This document shows positions 22,635 to 37,200 of a DNA stretch of 64,000 bases, piece after piece. This DNA comes from Saccoglossus kowalevskii. Its lineage: Eukaryota > Hemichordata > Enteropneusta > Harrimaniidae. Each line of letters begins with the position of its first letter. Position 1 is the stretch's first letter. Under the pieces are notes generated by a model that saw only the letters and a list, made by a program, of their open reading frames with translations, did no database searches and was not told the DNA's origin. The stretch is from NCBI RefSeq assembly GCF_000003605.2, contig NW_003141966.1, positions 1 to 64,000 on the forward strand, written 5' to 3'. Position numbers and translations under genes: made by a program.

Positions 22635-25600
22635 CGCAAAGTTGTGCAATGTGATTACAAAGTTTGTAGATGTATTTGTATGTTTGACCTAAGTTGTTGG
22701 CATATAGAAACCCGCAATTGTAAAGTCAAACAAATGAATAAAAGCGAGATGAAAACAGCCTATATTAGCAGAGTATCACATGAGCTGACTGACCATAAAG
22801 ATGATAGAAACAGCATGCAAAGTTGATAAAAGCGTTCAAAACGTTGGCGGAGTTGCATGTATATATAACCTAAGTCATTGGACTGCCAACCCCGCAGTTA
22901 AATTTCGAAAACATTAATTATATGTCTAGAAAATTCCCGATATGTAAGCAGATTATCGCAACTGCGAACCGAAAATCGAAGACAAACTGCTTACAAAGTT
23001 ATGAAAAGCGATTGCAAAGTTTGTAGATTCGTTTGGCAATGTTACATATGATATTATATTGACGGGTTCCATAGTCAAAAGTTCGAAAACGTAAATACAT
23101 ATTTCGCACATTGCCGTTAAAGTAGCGTACTATCACTCGGAGCATGTAGAGGTCATAGGTCAATTCAAGAAGTTACTTGTACAAAAGCTATCAAGTTTAA
23201 AACAGATTCAAAAATGAAATAGTCGCTAATTCGAGTATATTTCAAATTACGTAAGCAGTAGTGTGGGTAGGTGAAGAGACCAAGTTTAAAGTTAAACCCA
23301 ATCGGGCATGGTCAGTTCTTGCATGGGAGACTGCCTGAGAAAACCAGCTGAGGATTTTTTTTAGGTTTCATCACATACATATCAAAGATATGAGACAACG
23401 TTCGTGCATCTTTTTTCACTGTGATGTTAATCATTTTTAGTAGAAAGACATGGAAATCTAGGCTTGTTTCAAATCATGAACATTTTTCAATTTCTTATTA
23501 TTTTCGGAGAACAACTTGGTGACGCTGTCGGTACATAGTGGAGTTTGACCAGTTAACTTACCGTGAAAAGTCGTACAAAGTGAACGCAAAGTTGTGCAAA
23601 GTGATTACAAAGTTCGTAGATGTATTTGTATGTTTGATCTAAGTTGTTGGCATATAGAAACCCGCAATTGTAAAGTCAAACAAATGAATAACAGCGAGAT
23701 GAAAACAGCCTATATTAGCAGAGTATCACATGAGCTGACTGACCATAAAGATGATAGAAACAGCATGCAAAGTTGATAAAAGCGTTCAAAACGTTGGCGG
23801 AGTTTCATGTATATATAACCTAAGTCATTGGAATGCCAACCCCGCAGTTAAATTTCGAAAACATTAAGTATATGTCTAGAAAATTCCCGATATGTAAGCA
23901 GATTATCGCAACTGCGAACCGAAAATCGAAGACAAACTGCTTACAAAATTATGAAAAGCGATTGCAAAGTTTGTAGATTCGTTTGGCAATGTTACATATG
24001 ATATTATATTGACGGGTTCCATAGTCAAAAGTTCGAAAACGTAAATACATATTTCGCACATTGCCGTTAAAGTAGCGTACTATCACTCGGAGCATGTAGA
24101 GGTCATAGGTCAATTCAAGAAGTTACTTGTACAAAAGCTATCAAGTTTAAAACAGTTTCAAAAATGAAAAAGTCGCTAATTCGAGGATATTTCAAATTAC
24201 GTAAGCAGTAGTGTGGGTAGGTGAAGAGACCAAGTTTAAAGTTAAACTCAATCGGGCATGGTTAGTTCTTGCATGGGAGACTGCTGAGGAAACCAGCTGA
24301 GGATTTTTTTTAGGTTTCATCACATACATATCAAAGATATGAGACAACGTTCGTGCATCATTTTTTCCCTGTGATGTTAATCATTTTTAGTAGAAAGACA
24401 TGGAAATTTAGGCTTGTTTTCAAATTCATGAACATTTTTCAATTTCCTTATTATTTTCGGAGATCAAGTTGGTGACGCTGTCGGTACATAGTGGAGTTTG
24501 ACCAGTTAACTTACCGTGAAAAGTCGTACAAAGTGAACGCAAAGTTGTGCAAAGTGATTACAAATTTTGTAGATGTATTTGTATGTTTGACCTAAGTTGT
24601 TGGCATATAGAAACCCGCAATTGTAATGTAAAACAAATGAATAAAAGCGAGATGAAAACAGCCTATATTAGCAGAGTATCACATGAGCTGACTGACCGTA
24701 AAGATGATAGAAACAGCATGCAAAGTTGATAAAAGCGTTCAAAACGTTGGCGGAGTTGCATGTATATATAGCCTAAGTCATTGGAATGCCAACCCCGCAG
24801 TTAAATTTCGAAAACATTAAGTATATGTCTAGAAAATTCCCGATATGTAAGCAGATTATCGCAACTGCGAACCGAAAATCGAAGACAAACTGCTTACAAA
24901 GTTATGAAAAGCGATTGCAAAGTTTGTAGATTCGTTTGGCAATGTTACATATGATATTATATTGACGGGTTCCATAGTCAAAAGTTCGAAAACGTAAATA
25001 CATATTTCGCACATTGCCGTTAAAGTAGCGTACTATCATTCGGAGCATGTAGAGGTCATAGGTCAATTCAAGAAGTTACTTGTACAAAAGCTATCAAGTT
25101 TAAAACAGTTTCACGAATGAAATAGTCGCTAATTCGAGTATATTTCAAATTACGTAAGCAGTAGTGTGGGTAGGTGAAGAGACCAAGTTTAAAGTTAAAC
25201 TCAATCGGGCATAGTTAGTTCTTGCATGGGAGACTGCCTGCGAAAACCAGCTCGGGATTTTTTTTGGTTTCATCACATACATATCAAAGATATGAGACAA
25301 CGTTCGTGCATCTTTTTTTCACTGTGATGTTAATCATTTTTAGTAGAAAGACATGGAAATTTTAGGCTTGTTTTCAAATTCATGAACATTTTTCAATTTC
25401 CTTATTATTTTCGGAGAACAAGTTGGTGACGCTGTCGGTACATAGTGGAGTTTGACCAGTTAACTTACCGTGAAAAGTCGTACAAAGTGAACGCAAAGTT
25501 GTGCAAAGTGATTACAAAGTTTGTAGATGTATTTGTATGTTTGACCTAAGTTGTTGGCATATAGAAACCCGCAATTGTAAAGTCACCCAAATGAATAAAA

Positions 25601-28600
25601 GCGAGATGAAAACAGCCTATATTAGCAGAGTATCACATGAGCTGACTGACCATAAAGATGATAGAAACAGCATGCAAAGTTGATAAAAGCGTTCAAAACG
25701 TTGGCGGAGTTTCATGTATATATAACCTAAGTCATTGGAATGCCAACCCCGCAGTTAAATTTCGAAAACATTAAGTATATGTCTAGAAAATTCCCGATAT
25801 GTAAGCAGATTATCGCAACTGCGAACCGAAAATCGAAGACAAACTGCTTACAAAGTTATGAAAAGCGATTGCAAAGTTTGTAGATTCGTTTGGCAATGTT
25901 ACATATGATATTATATTGACGGGTTCCATAGTCAAAAGTTCGAAAACGTAAATACATATTTCGCACATTGCCGTTAAAGTAGCGTACAATCACTCGGAGC
26001 ATGTAGAGGTCATAGGTCAATTCAAGAAGTTACTTGTACAAAAGCTATCAAGTTTAAAACAGTTTCAAAAATGAAATAGTCGCTAATTCGAGTATATTTC
26101 CAATTACGTAAGCAGTAGTGTGGGTAGGTGAAGAGACAAAGTTTAAAGTTAAACTCAATCGGGCATGGTTAGTTCTTGCATGGGAGACTGCCTGAGAAAA
26201 CCAGCTGAGGATTTTTTTTGGTTTCATCACATACATATCAAAGATATGAGACAACGTTCGTGCATCTTTTTTTCACTGTGATGTTAATCATTTTTAGTAG
26301 AAAGACATGGAAATTTAGGCTTGTTTTCAAATTCATGAACATTTTTCAATTTCCTTATTATTTTCGGAGAACAAGTTGGTGACGCTGTCGGTTCATTGTG
26401 GAGTTTGACCAGTTAACTTACCGTGAAAAGTCGAACAAAGTGAACACAAAGTTGTGCAAAGTGTTTACAAAGTTTGTAGATGTATTTGTATGTTTGACCT
26501 AAGTTGTTGGCATATAGAAACCCGCAATTGTAAAGTCAAACAAATGAATAAAAGCGAGATGAAAACAGCCTATATTAGCAGAGTATCACATGAGCTGACT
26601 GACCATAAAGATGATAGAAACAGCATGCAAAGTTGATAAAAGCGTTCAAAACGTTGGCGGAGTTGCATGTATATATAACCTACGTCATTGGAATGCTAAC
26701 CCCGCAGTTAAATTTCGAAAACATTAAGTATATGTCTAGAAAATTCCCGATATGTAAGCAGATTATCGCAACTGCGAACCGAAAATCGAAGACAAACTGC
26801 TTACAAAGTTATGAAAAGCGATTGCAAAGTTTGTAGATTCGTTTGGCAATGTTACATATGATATTATATTGACGGGTTCCATAGTCAAAAGTTCGAAAAC
26901 GTAAATACATATTTCGCACATTGCCGTTAAAGTAGCGTACTATCACTCGGAGCATGTAGAGGTCATATGTCAATTCAGAAGTTACTTGTACAAAGCTATC
27001 AGTTTAAACAGTTTCAAAAATGAAATAGTCGCTAATTCGAGTATATTTCAAATTACGTAAGCAGTAGTGTGGGTAGGTGAAGAGACAAAGTTTAAAGTTA
27101 AGCTCAATCGGGCATGGTTAGTTCTTGCATGGGAGACTGCCTGAGAAAACCAGCTGGGGATTGTTTTGGTTTCATCACATACATATCAAAGATATGAGAC
27201 AACGTTCGTGCATCTTTTTTTTCACTGTGATGTTAATCATTTTTAGTAGAAAGACATGGAAATTTAGGCTTGTTTTCAAATTCATGAACATTTTTCAATT
27301 TCCTTATTATTTTCGGAGAACAAGTTGGTGACGCTGTCGGTACATAGTGGAGTTTGACCAGTTAACTTACCGTGAAAAGTCGTACAAAGTGAACGCAAAG
27401 TTGTGCAAAGTGATTACAAAGTTTGTAGATGTATTTGTATGTTTGACCTAAGTTGTTGGCATATAGAAACCCGCAATTGTAAAGTCAAACAAATGAATAA
27501 AAGCGAGATGAAAACAGCCTATATTAGCAGAGCATCACATGAGCTGACTGACCATAAAGATGATAGAAACAGCATGCAAAGTTGATAAAAGCGTTCAAAA
27601 CGTTGGCGGAGTTGCATGTATATATAACCTAAGTCATTGGAATGCCAACCCCGCAGTTAAATTTCGAAAACATTAAGTATATGTCTAGAAAATTCCCAAT
27701 ATGTAAGCAGATTATCGCAACTGCGAACCGAAAATTGAAGACAAACTGCTTACAAAGTTATGAAAAGCGATTGCAAAGTTTGTAGATTCGTTTGGCAATG
27801 TTACATATGATATTATATTGGCGGGTTCCATAGTCAAAAGTTCGAAAACGTAAATACATATTTCGCACATTGCCGTTAAAGTAGCGTACTATCACTCGGA
27901 GCATGTAGAGGTCATAGGTCAATTCAAGAAGTTACTTGTACAAAAGCTATCAAGTTTAAAACAGTTTCAAAAATGAAATAGTCGCTAATTCGAGTATATT
28001 TCCAATTACGTAAGCAGTAGTGTGGGTAGGTGAAGAGACAAAGTTTAAAGTTAAGCTCAATCGGGCATGGTTAGTTCTTGCATGGGAGACTGCCTGAGAA
28101 AACCAGCTGGGGATTGTTTTGGTTTCATCACATACATATCAAAGATATGAGACAACGTTCGTGCATCTTTTTTTTCACTGTGATGTTAATCATTTTTAGT
28201 AGAAAGACATGGAAATTTAGGCTTGTTTTCAAATTCATGAACATTTTTCAATTTCCTTATTATTTTCGGAGAACAAGTTGGTGACGCTGTCGGTACATAG
28301 TGGAGTTTGACCAGTTAACTTACCGTGAAAAGTCGTACAAAGTGAACGCAAAGTTGTGCAAAGTGATTACAAAGTTTGTAGATGTATTTGTATGTTTGAC
28401 CTAAGTTGTTGGCATATAGAAACCCGCAATTGTAAAGTCAAACAAATGAATAAAAGCGAGATGAAAACAGCCTATATTAGCAGAGCATCACATGAGCTGA
28501 CTGACCATAAAGATGATAGAAACAGCATGCAAAGTTGATAAAAGCGTTCAAAACGTTGGCGGAGTTGCATGTATATATAACCTAAGTCATTGGAATGCCA

Positions 28601-31600
28601 ACCCCGCAGTTAAATTTCGAAAACATTAAGTATATGTCTAGAAAATTCCCAATATGTAAGCAGATTATCGCAACTGCGAACCGAAAATTGAAGACAAACT
28701 GCTTACAAAGTTATGAAAAGCGATTGCAAAGTTTGTAGATTCGTTTGGCAATGTTACATATGATACTATATTGACGGGTTCCATAGTCAAAAGTTCGAAA
28801 ACGTAAATACATATTTCGCACATTGCCGTTAAAGTAGCGTAGAGCATGTAGAGGTCATAGGTCAATTCAAGAAGTTACTTGTACAAAAGCTATCAAGTTT
28901 AAAACAGTTTCAAATATGAAATAGTCGCTAATTCGAGTATATTTCCAATTACGTAAGCAGTAGTGTGGGTAGGTGAAGAGACAAAGTTTAAAGTTAAACT
29001 CAATCGGGCATGGTTAGTTCTTGCATGGGAGACTGCCTGAGAAAACCAGCTGAGGATTTTTTTAGGTTTCATCACATACATATCAAAGATATGAGACAAC
29101 GTTCGTGCATCTTTTTTTCACTGTGATGTTAATCATTTTTAGTAGAAAGACATGGAAATTTAGGCTTGTTTTCAAATTCATGAACATTTTTCAATTTCCT
29201 TATTATTTTCGGAGAACAAGTTGGTGACGCTGTCGGTACATAGTGGAGTTTGACCAGTTAACTTACCGTGAAAAGTCGTACAAAGTGAACGCAAAGTTGT
29301 GCAAAGTGATTACAAAGTTTGTAGATGTATTTGTATGTTTGACCTAAGTTGTTGGCATATAGAAACCCGCAATTGTAAAGTCAAACAAATGAATAAAAGC
29401 GAGATGAAAACAGCCTATATTAGCAGAGTATCACATGAGCTGACTGACCATAAAGATGATAGAAACAGCATGCAAAGTTGATAAAAGCGTTCAAAACGTT
29501 GGCGGAGTTGCATGTATATATAATATAAGTCATTGGAATGCCATCCCCGCAGTTAAATTTCGAAAACATTAAGTATATGTTTAGAAAATCTCCGATATGT
29601 AAGCAGATTATCGCAACTGCGAACCGAAAATCGAAGACAAACTGCTTACAAAGTTATGAAAAGCGATTGCAAAGTTTGTAGATTCGTTTGGCAATGTTAC
29701 ATATGATATTATATTGACGGGTTCCATAGTCAAAAGTTCGAAAACGTAAATACATATTTCGCACATTGCCGTTAAAGTAGCGTACTATCACTCGGAGCAT
29801 GTAGAGGTCATAGGTCAATTCAAGAAGTTACTTGTACAAAAGCTATCAAGTTTAAAACAGTTTCAAATATGAAATAGTCGCTAATTCGAGTATATTTCCA
29901 GTTACGTAAGCAGTAGTGTGGGTAGGTGAAGAGACAATGTTTAAAGTTAAACTCAATCGGGCATGGTTAGTTCTTGCATGGGAGACTGCCTGAGAAAACC
30001 AGCTGAGGATTTTTTTAGGTTTCATCACATACATATCAAAGATATGAGACAACGTTCGTGCATCTTTTTTTCACTGTGATGTTAATCATTTTTAGTAGAA
30101 AGACATGGAAATTTAGGCTTGTTTTCAAATTCATGAACATTTTTCAATTTCCTTATTATTTTCGGAGAACAAGTTGGTGACGCTGTCGGTACATAGTGGA
30201 GTTTGACCAGTTAACTTACCGTGAAAAGTCGTACAAAGTGAACGCAAAGTTGTGCAAAGTGATTACAAAGTTTGTAGATGTATTTGTATGTTTGACCTAA
30301 GTTGTTGGCATATAGAAACCCGCAATTGTAAAGTCAAACAAATGAATAAAAGCGAGATGAAAACAGCCTATATTAGCAGAGTATCACATGAGCTGACTGA
30401 CCATAAAGATGATAGAAACAGCATGCAAAGTTGATAAAAGCGTTCAAAACGTTGGCGGAGTTGCATGTATATATAACATAAGTCATTGGAATGCCAACCC
30501 CGCAGTTAAATTTCGAAAACATTAAGTATATGTCTAGAAAATTCCCGATATGTAAGCAGATTATCGCAACTGCGAACCGAAAATCGAAGACAAACTGCTT
30601 ACAAAGTTATGAAAAGCGATTGCAAAGTTTGTAGATTCGTTTGGCAATGTTACATATGATATTATATTGACGGGTTCCATAGTCAAAAGTTCGAAAACGT
30701 GAATACATATTTCGCATATTGCCGTTAAAGTAGCGTACTATCACTCGGAGCATGTAGAGGTCATAGGTCAATTCAAGAAGTTACTTGTACTAAAAGCTAT
30801 CAAGTTTAAAACAGTTTCAAAAATGAAATAGTCGCTAATTCGAGTATATTTCAAATTACGTAAGCAGTACTGTGGGTAGGTGAAGAGACCAAGTTTAAAG
30901 TTAAACTCAATCGGGCATGGTTAGTTCTTGCATGGCAGACTGCCTGCGAAAACCAGCTTGGGATTTTTTTTGGTTTCATCACATACATATCAAAGATATG
31001 AGACAACGTTCGTGCATCTTTTTTTCACTGTGATGTTAATCATTTTTAGTAGAAAGACATGGAAATTTAGGCTTGTTTTCAAATTCATGAAAATTTTTCA
31101 ATTTCCTTATTATTTTCGGAGAACATGTTGGTAACGCTGTCGGTACATAGTGGAGTTTGACCAGTTAACTTACCGTGAAAAGTCGTACAAAGTGAACGCA
31201 AAGTTGTGCAAAGTGATTACAAAGTTTGTAGATGTATTTGTATGTTTGACCTAAGTTGTTGGCATATAGAAACCCGCAATTGTAAAGTCAAACAAATGAA
31301 TAAAAGCGAGATGAAAACAGCCTATATTAGCAGAGTATCACATGAGCTGACTGACCATAAAGATGATAGAAACAGCATGCAAAGTTGATAAAAGCGTTCA
31401 AAACGTTGGCGGAGTTTCATGTATATATAACCTAAGTCATTGGAATGCCAACCCCGCAGTTAAATTTCGAAAACATTAAGTATATGTCTAGAAAATTCCC
31501 GATATGTAAGCAGATTATCGCAACTGCGAACCGAAAATCGAAGACAAACTGCTTACAAAGTTATGAAAAGCGATTGCAAAGTTTGTAGATTCGTTTGGCA

Positions 31601-33969
31601 ATGTTACATATGATATTATATTGACGGGTTCCATAGTCAAAAGTTCGAAAACGTAAATACATATTTCGCACATTGCCGTTAAAGTAGCGTACTATCACTC
31701 GGAGCATGTAGAGGTCATAGGTCAATTCAAGAAGTTACTTGTACAAAAGCTATCAAGTTTAAAACAGATTCAAAAATGAAATAGTCGCTAATTCGAGTAT
31801 ATTTCAAATTACGTAAGCAGTACTGTGGGTAGGTGAAGAGACCAAGTTTAAAGTTAAACTCAATCGGGCATGGTTAGTTCTTGCATGGCAGACTGCCTGC
31901 GAAAACCAGCTTGGGATTTTTTTTGGTTTCATCACATACATATCAAAGATATGAGACAACGTTCGTGCATCTTTTTTTCACTGTGATGTTAATCATTTTT
32001 AGTAGAAAGACATGGAAATTTAGGCTTGTTTTCAAATTCATGAACATTTTTCAATTTCCTTATTATTTTCGGAGAAGAAGTTGGTGACGCTGTCGGTACA
32101 TAGTGGAGTTTGACCAGTTAACTTACCGTGAAAAGTCGTACAAAGTGAACGCAAAGTTGTGCAAAGTGATTACAAAGTTTGTAGATGTATTTGTATGTTT
32201 GATCTAAGTTGTTGGCATATAGAAACCCGCAATTGTAAAGTCAAACAAATGAATAACAGCGAGATGAAAACAGCCTATATTAGCAGAGTATCACATGAGC
32301 TGACTGACCATAAAGATGATAGAAACAGCATGCAAAGTTGATAAAAGCGTTCAAAACGTTGGCGGAGTTTCATGTATATATAACCTAAGTCATTGGAATG
32401 CCAACCCCGCAGTTAAATTTCGAAAACATTAAGTATATGTCTAGAAAATTCCCGATATGTAAGCAGATTATCGCAACTGCGAACCGAAAATCGAAGACAA
32501 ACTGCTTACAAAGTTATGAAAAGCGATTGCAAAGTTTGTAGATTCGTTTGGCAATGTTACATATGATATTATATTGACGGGTTCCATAGTCAAAAGTTCG
32601 AAAACGTAAATACATATTTCGCACATTGCCGTTAAAGTAGCGTACTATCACTCGGAGCATGTATAGGTCATAGGTCAATTCAAGAAGTTACTTGTACAAA
32701 AGCTATCAAGTTTAAAACAGTTTCAAAAATGAAAAAGTCGCTAATTCGAGCATATTTCAAATTACGTAAGCAGTAGTGTTGGTAGGTGAAGAGACCAAGT
32801 TTAAAGTTAAACTCAATCGGGCATGGTTAGTTCTTGCATGGGAGACTGCCTGAGAAAACCAGCTGGGGATTTTTTTTTTGGTTTCATCACATACATATCA
32901 AAGATATGAGACAACGTTCGTGCATCTTTTTTTTCACTGTGATGTTAATCATTTTTAGTAGAAAGACATGGAAATCTAGGCTTGTTTTCAAATTCATGAA
33001 CATTTTTCAATTTCCCAATTATTTTCGGAGAACAAGTTGGTGACGCTGTCGACACATAGTGGAGTTTGACCAGTTAACTTACCGTGAAAAGTCGTACAAA
33101 GTGAACGCAAAGTTGTGCAAAGTGATTACAAAGTTTGTAGATGTATTTGTATGTTTGACCTAAGTTGTTGGCATATAGAAACCCGCAATTGTAAAGTCAC
33201 CCAAATGAATAAAAGCGAGATGAAAACAGCCTATATTAGCAGAGTATCACATGAGCTGACTGACCATAAAGATGAGAGAAACAGCATGCAAAGTTGATAA
33301 AAGCGTTCAAAACGTTGGCGGAGTTGCATGTATATATAACCTAAGTCATTGGAATGCCAACCCCGCAGTTAAATTTCGAAAAAATTAAGTATATGTCTAG
33401 AAAATTCCTGATATGTAAGCAGATTATCGCAACTGCGAACCGAAAATCGAAGACAAACTGCTTACAAAGTTATGAAAAAGCGATTGCAAAGTTTGTAGAT
33501 TCGTTTGGCAATGTTACATATGATATTATATTGACGGGTTCCATAGTCAAAAGTTCGAAAACGTAAATACATATTTCGCACATTGCCGTTAAAGTAGCGT
33601 ACTATCACTCGGAGCATGTAGAGGTCAAAGGTCAATTCAAGAAGTTACTTGTACAAAAGCTATCAAGTTTAAAACAGTTTCAAAAATGAAATAGTCGCTA
33701 ATTCGAGTATATTTCAAATTACGTAAGCAGTAGTGTGGGTAGGTGAAGAGACAAAGTTTAAAGTTAAGCTCAATCGGGCATGGTTAGTTCTTGCATGGGA
33801 GACTCCCTGAGAAAACCAGCTGGGGATTTTTTTTTGGTTTCATCACATACATATCAAAGATATGAGACAACGTTCGTGCATCTTTTTTTTCACTGTGATG
33901 TTAATCATTTTTAGTAGAAAGACATGGAAATCTAGGCTTGTTTTCAAATTCATGAACATTTTTCAATTT

Positions 33970-34260
33970 CCCCTATTATTTTCGGAGAACAAGATGGTGA
34001 CGCTGTCGGCACATAGTGGAGTTTGACCAGTTAACTTACCCTGAAAAAGTCGTACAAAGTGAACCGCCAAGTTGTGCAAAGTGATTACAAAGTTTGTAGA
34101 TGTATTTGTATGTTTGACCTAAGTTGTTGGCATATAGAAACCCCGCAATTGTAAAGTCAAACAAATGAATAAAAGCGAGATGAAAACAGCCTATATTAGC
34201 AGTGTATCACATGAGCTGACTGACCGTAAAGACGATAGAACCGCATGCCAAGTTGATAAA
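33970..34260. other. Cluster of single-base insertions, probable read error
   Basis: Extra bases appear in ttcccctatt, ctgaaaaagtcg, gaaccgccaag and aaaccccgc, and the unit spacing rises to 959. The pattern is a milder version of that at the window start. Confidence 0.5.
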
Positions 34261-37200
34261 AGCGTTCAAAACGTTGGCGGAGTTGCATGTATATATAACC
34301 TAAGTCATTGGAATGCCAACCCCGCAGTTAAATTTCGAAAACATTAAGTATATGTCTAGAAAATTCCCGATATGTAAGCAGATTATCGCAACTGCGAACC
34401 GAAAATCGAAGACAAACTGCTTACAAAGTTATGAAAAGCGATTGCAAAGTTTGTAGATTCGTTTGGCAATGTTACATATGATATTATATTGACGGGTTCC
34501 ATAGTCAAAAGTTCGAAAACGTAAATACATATTTCGCACATTGCCGTTAAAGTAGCGTACTATCACTCGGAGCATGTAGAGGTCATAGGTCAATTCAAGA
34601 AGTTACTTGTACAAAAGCTATCAAGTTTAAAACAGTTTCAAAAATGAAATAGTCGCTAATTCGAGTATATTTCCAATTACGTAAGCAGTAGTGTGGGTAG
34701 GTGAAGAGACAAAGTTTAAAGTTAAACTCAATCGGGCATGGATAGTTCTTGCATGGGAGACTGCCTGAGAAAACCAGCTAAGGATTTTTTTTTGGTTTCA
34801 TCACATACATATCAAAGATATGAGACAACGTTCGTGCATCTTTTTTTCACTGTGATGTTAATCATTTTTAGTAGAAAGACATGGAAATTTAGGCTTGTTT
34901 TCAAATTCATGAACATTTTTCAATTTCCTTATTATTTTCGGAGAACAAGTTGGTGACGCTGTCGGTACATTGTGGAGTTTGACCAGTTAACTTACCGTGA
35001 AAAGTCGTACAAAGTGAACGCAAAGTTGTGCAAAGTGATTACAAAGTTTGTAGATGTATTTGTATGTTTGACCTAAGTTGTTGGCATATAGAAACCCGCA
35101 ATTGTATAGTCAAACAAATGAATAAAAGCGATATGAAAACAGCCTATATTAGCAGAGTATCACATGAGCTGACTGACCATAAAAATGATAGAACCAGCAT
35201 GCAAAGTTGATAAAAGCGTTCAAAACGTTGGTGGAGTTGCATGTATATATAACTTAAGTCATTGGAATGCCAACCCCGCAGTTAAATTTCGAAAACATTA
35301 AGTATATGTCTAGAAAATTCCCGATATGTAAGCAGATTATCGCAACTGCGAACCGAAAATCGAAGACAAACTGCTTACAAAGTTATGAAAAGCGATTGCA
35401 AAGTTTGTAGATTCGTTTGGCAATGTTACATATGATATTATATTGACGGGTTCCATAGTCAAAAGTTCGAAAACGTAAATACATATTTCGCGCATTGCCG
35501 TTAAAGTTGCGTACTATCACTCGGAGCATGTATAGGTCATAGGTCAATTCAAGAAGTTACTTGTACTAAAGCTATTAAGTTTAAAACAGTTTCAAAAATG
35601 AAATAGTCGCTAATTCGAGTATATTTCAAATTACGTAAGCAGTAGTGTGGGTAGGTGAATAGACAAAGTTTAAAGTTAAGCTCAATCGGGCATGGTTAGT
35701 TCTTGCATGGGAGACTGCCTGAGAAAACAAGCTGGGGATTTTTTTTTTGGTTTCATCACATACATATCAAAGATATGAGACAACGTTCGTGCATCTTTTT
35801 TTCACTGTGATGTTAATCATTTTTAGTAGAAAGACATGGAAATTTAGGCTTGTTTTCAAATTCATGAACATTTTTTAATTTCCTTATTATTTTCGGAGAA
35901 CATGTTGGTGACGCTGTCGGTACATAGTGGAGTTTGACCAGTTAACTTACAGTGAAAATTCGTACAAAGTGAACGCAAAGTTGTGCAAAGTGATTACTAA
36001 GTTTGTAGATGTATTTGTATGTTTGACCTAAGTTGTTGGTATATAGAAACCCGCAATTGTAAAGTCAAACAAATGAATAAAAGCGAGATGAAAACAGCCT
36101 ATATTAGCAGAGTATCACATGAGCTGACTGACCATAAAAATGATAGAAACAGCATGCAAAGTTGATAAAAGCGTTCAAAACGTTGGTGGAGTTGCATGTA
36201 TATATAACTTAAGTCATTGAAATGCCAACCCCGCAGTTAAATTTCGAAAACATTAAGTATATGTCTAGAAAATTCCCGATATGTAAGCAGATTATCGTAA
36301 CTGCGAACCGAAAATCGAAGACAAACTGCTTACAAAGTTATGAAAAGCGATTGCAAAGTTTGTAGATTCGTTTGGCAATGTTACATATGATATTATATTG
36401 ACGGGTTCCATAGTCAAAAGTTCGAAAACGTAAATACATATTTCGCACATTGCCGTTAAAGTAGCGTACTATCACTCGGAGCATGTAGAGGTCATAGGTC
36501 AATTCAAGAAGTTACTTGTACAAAAGCTATCAAGTTTAAAACAGTTTCAAATATGAAATAGTCGTTAATTCGAGTATATTTCCAATTACGTAAGCAGTAG
36601 TGTGGGTAGGTGAAGAGACAAAGTTTAAAGTTAAACTCAATCGGGCATGGTTAGTTCTTGCATGGGAGACTGCCTGAGAAAACCAGCTGAGGATTTTTTT
36701 TTAGGTTTCATCACATACATATCAAAGATATGAGACAACGTTCGTGCATCTTTTTTCACTGTGATGTTAATCATTTTTAGTAGAAAGACATGGAAATTTA
36801 GGCTTGTTTTCAAATTCATGAACATTTTTCAATTTCCTTATTATTTTCGGAGAACAAGTTGGTGACGCTGTCGGTACATAGTGGAGTTTGACCAGTTAAC
36901 TTACCGTGAAAAGTCGTACAAAGTGAACGCAAAGTTGTGCAAAGTGATTACAAAGTTTGTAGATGTATTTGTATGTTTAACCTAAGTTGTTGGCATATAG
37001 AAACCCGCAATGGTAAAGTCAAACAAATGAATAAAAGCGAGATGAAAACAGCCTATATTAGCAGAGTATCACATGAGCTGACTGACCATAAAGATGATAG
37101 AAACAGCATGCAAAGTTGATAAAAGCGTTCAAAACGTTGGCGGAGTTGCATGTATATAAAACCTAAGTCATTGAAATGCCAACCCCGCAGTTAAATTTCG

